Origin: Dehalococcoidales bacterium
GTDB taxonomy: Bacteria; Chloroflexota; Dehalococcoidia; E44-bin15
Assembly (NCBI GenBank): GCA_012974295.1
Contig: JAAXQM010000216.1
Location: forward strand, 1-7,459
Length of the DNA stretch: 7,459 nucleotides
Direction: 5' to 3'
Numbering within the stretch: the stretch's first letter is position 1; every line of letters starts with the position of its first letter. Of this stretch, positions 5,815 to 7,459 are shown piece after piece. The notes beneath the pieces are model-generated. The model worked only from the letters and a program-made list of their open reading frames with translations, was not told where the DNA came from and did no database searches. The position numbers and the translations under genes are program-made.

Positions 5815-6603
5815 TTACATCATGGAATATCCGCCGCTGACACTGAGGGTTTGCCCGGTAATAAAGTTGGCGGCATCTGAAGCCAGGAATACCATGGCAT
5901 TACCGATATCCTCTGATGTCCCCAATCGCCGCAAAGGATAGGCTTTGACAACTTTTGCCATTACCTCTTCAGTGAAGAAACCGCGTGAAAGCTTCCATCC
6001 GCTATCGTCACCATACTCATCTTCGCTTTGCGGAATGGTAACCCCAGGACATACCACATTAAGACGCACATTGTAGCGACCGACCTCTCGAGAAACAGCC
6101 TTTGTAAAGGCAATTACTGCACCTTTAGTACCACCATAGACCGCTTCACGAAACTCACCGATACGACCCGCATCGGAGCCAGTGCTTAGAATAACCCCGC
6201 TATTGCGCTCGATCATATGGCCAAGCACCGCTTTGGAACAATTCAATACGCTCCGATAGTTTATGGCGATTATCTTATCCCAAAAATCGGTATTGGTATC
6301 TATAAAGAGCTGCTGCAGGTCCCAGCCTACATTATTAACCAGAATGTCCACCGCACCAAATTCATCAATTGTCTTCTTCACCATGGCTTCAACAGCGTCA
6401 TAATTGGTGACATCTGTCTTCACCACGCTGGCTTTGCTTCCAAGAGCCTTAGCTTCGTCTGCCACCTTCTTGGCCTGGCCATCATCGAGGTCAGCAATCA
6501 TAATGTTCATGCCCTCTCTGGCAAAGCAATGGACGATCCCACGTCCTATATTGGAAGCCCCTCCAGTGACGATTACACTCTTCCCTTTTAGTCCGAGTTC
6601 CAT
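5815..6603 (-). CDS. Short-chain dehydrogenase/reductase (SDR), acyl-CoA or alicyclic-degradation type
   Basis: This is a complete 262-residue classical SDR, catalysing NAD(P)-dependent oxidation or reduction of a hydroxyl/keto group in the cytoplasm. TGGASNIGRG (13-22) is the cofactor glycine motif, and D38 at the end of strand 2 favours NAD(H) over NADP(H). D64-V65 contact the adenine, and NNVG is at 90-93. The catalytic tetrad is N115, S143, Y156 and K160 (YGGTK). CPG (185-187) follows, and the C-terminal FITGQTLSVSGGYSMM is standard. The sequence style resembles 2-hydroxycyclohexanecarboxyl-CoA dehydrogenase (BadH-like) and FabG-like enzymes; the substrate is not determinable. Its position behind an acyl-CoA dehydrogenase suggests a beta-oxidation-like pathway for an acyl-CoA. 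The start is well supported by AAGGAGGAG about 10 nt upstream. It has its own promoter/operator region, so it may be regulated apart from the dehydrogenase 130 bp upstream. Confidence 0.92.
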   Translation of the reverse strand: MELGLKGKSVIVTGGASNIGRGIVHCFAREGMNIMIADLDDGQAKKVADEAKALGSKASVVKTDVTNYDAVEAMVKKTIDEFGAVDILVNNVGWDLQQLFIDTNTDFWDKIIAINYRSVLNCSKAVLGHMIERNSGVILSTGSDAGRIGEFREAVYGGTKGAVIAFTKAVSREVGRYNVRLNVVCPGVTIPQSEDEYGDDSGWKLSRGFFTEEVMAKVVKAYPLRRLGTSEDIGNAMVFLASDAANFITGQTLSVSGGYSMM

Positions 6604-6636
6604 TTGTTATACTCCTCCTTTTTTCGCACTTTTTTA

Positions 6637-6658
6637 TCTATAACACTGTAGACAGTGT
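6637..6658 (-). promoter_or_regulatory. Extended -10 with abutting 16-bp palindromic operator for the SDR gene
   Basis: ACACTGT-AG-ACAGTGT (6643-6658) is a perfect inverted repeat with 7-bp arms and 2-bp centre. On the minus strand it runs directly into TATAGA (6642-6637), and its last bases supply the TGT of an extended -10, TGTTATAGA. No good -35 is present, as is common for extended -10 promoters. The palindrome would lie in the -10/-35 spacer, where TetR-type repressors often bind; the regulator type is inference. A smaller repeat, TGACC-TT-GGTCA, lies at 6673-6684, just upstream. Confidence 0.6.
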
Positions 6659-6733
6659 AATGAACAGCAGATTGACCTTGGTCATCATTTTCGCCATATA
6701 TACTAAAAAGCGTAGCTATCTTTCCGTCAATGG

Positions 6734-7459
6734 CTAGTGCCGTGGAAGCCCCAGCCCGATAGTGGCCATAATAGTCCGCTGAATCTCCGGAGTGCCCCCG
6801 GCGAAGAGGCAGCCAAGATTATTTAAATAGTTCCCCGCCATCACCCCATTGAATGGTGCCTTATTCGATTTCCACGCCAGCTGGCCATAGAGGCCCATGA
6901 TCTCAGTACCCACACGGGCGATCTCGAAGTTCATTTCATCACTGAATAGCTTGGACATGGAAGCCTGATACGTCGGCATAAAGCCCTTTCCCTGCATCCA
7001 TACGGTCCTGTAGGTAAGCAGACGCGCTATCTGGACGCCTATAGCAATGTCGGCCAGTTTTTGTCGTACGATGGGGTCCTTGGCTAGGGGTTGACCATTG
7101 TAGCTTGCTTCGTTGGCAAAGATTACCAGGTCATCCAATAGCCGCCGCATCGATCCGGCGAGGAATGCCAGTGTGCCGCGCTCGAAGCTGAGAGTGGTCA
7201 TCATTATCATCCACCCCTGGTTCTTCCCACCCAGCATGTTCTCTTTGGGAACACGAACATTGTCGAAGTATACCTCGCAGAAGCCGTTGGCTCCAACCAT
7301 GTTCGTAATAGGACTAACGGTGATCCCAGGGGTCTTCATGTCGACCAGAAAGTAGCTGATCCCTCGGTGCTTGGGCGCCTCCGGATCAGTCCTCGTCGTC
7401 ATATAGCAGAAGTCGCCGTGGAGGCCGAAGCTTATCCAGGTCTTTTGCCCGTTGATGAC
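6734..7459 (-). CDS. Acyl-CoA dehydrogenase, C-terminal 241 residues (5' end outside window)
   Basis: The reading frame is open to the window edge, so the gene starts beyond 7459. The visible part begins VINGQKTWISFG, the conserved middle-domain motif next to the flavin, followed by RGISYFLVDM and VPKENMLG. The all-alpha C-terminal domain follows, with MTTLSFERG and the ending GGTPEIQRTIMATIGLGLPR. The enzyme oxidises an acyl-CoA to the 2-enoyl-CoA using FAD and passes electrons to ETF. At the usual catalytic position (the E of YEGT-EIQR in medium-chain enzymes) there is Gly (FAGGTPEIQR). A Glu occurs instead in SFERG, which by position may correspond to the isovaleryl-CoA-dehydrogenase-type base. 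Such sequences resemble the FadE17/26-like group acting on branched or ring-bearing acyl-CoAs; this is inference. The ATG at 7402 is internal and not a start. Confidence 0.92.
   Translation of the reverse strand, partial: VINGQKTWISFGLHGDFCYMTTRTDPEAPKHRGISYFLVDMKTPGITVSPITNMVGANGFCEVYFDNVRVPKENMLGGKNQGWMIMMTTLSFERGTLAFLAGSMRRLLDDLVIFANEASYNGQPLAKDPIVRQKLADIAIGVQIARLLTYRTVWMQGKGFMPTYQASMSKLFSDEMNFEIARVGTEIMGLYGQLAWKSNKAPFNGVMAGNYLNNLGCLFAGGTPEIQRTIMATIGLGLPRH

Noticed and set aside
6217..6591. Open frame of 124 codons on the plus strand, opposite the SDR gene
   Set aside because: It is wholly antisense to a complete, motif-bearing SDR and has no family features or Shine-Dalgarno. It is a shadow frame.

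Overview
The window is bacterial chromosomal DNA of moderate GC content. It holds two oppositely oriented gene groups that converge on a GC-rich repeat near 4.74-4.83 kb. No plasmid, phage, transposase, CRISPR, rRNA or tRNA signal is visible. Two features suggest a Chloroflexota (Dehalococcoidia-like) environmental genome: short intergenic repeats built from CCCCC/GGGGG hairpins, and a gene mix of geranylgeranyl-reductase-like flavoprotein, DUF255 protein, acyl-CoA dehydrogenase and SDR. This assignment is inference from general familiarity and is low confidence.

Left half, plus strand (1-4737). A three-hairpin repeat fills the first ~89 bases. It is followed by an extended -10 promoter and a two-gene operon. 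The first gene is a GGR-family FAD-dependent oxidoreductase with a TTG start. The second is an NAD-dependent nucleotide-sugar epimerase, also with a TTG start, overlapping the first by 4 nt. The epimerase is broken: an internal deletion removed roughly a dozen codons plus a partial codon, shifting the frame and creating a stop. A gene-free stretch of ~375 bp follows, then a full-length DUF255/YyaL-type thioredoxin-domain protein with a CHWCH motif.

Middle (4738-4829). A second, inverted copy of the 89-bp repeat lies directly behind the DUF255 stop codon. Read on the minus strand, it provides a strong intrinsic-terminator structure for the converging genes.

Right half, minus strand (7459 down to 4939). 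In transcription order: the C-terminal 241 residues of an acyl-CoA dehydrogenase cut by the window edge; an SDR oxidoreductase of the kind found in acyl-CoA, alicyclic or aromatic degradation; and two small adjacent genes of unknown function. The small proteins are paralogues of each other, both beginning M-K/R-x-W-S-K-G-L-G. Their promoter is near consensus (TTGACT-N17-TATAAT), with a perfect 15-bp palindrome on the predicted transcription start. A second perfect palindrome separates the first gene's Shine-Dalgarno from its ATG. The SDR has its own extended -10 element abutting a perfect 16-bp palindrome. The minus-strand block therefore looks like separately regulated units rather than one constitutive operon.

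The best candidate for something undescribed is this tandem paralogue pair with its palindromic leader. The sequence does not reveal its function.
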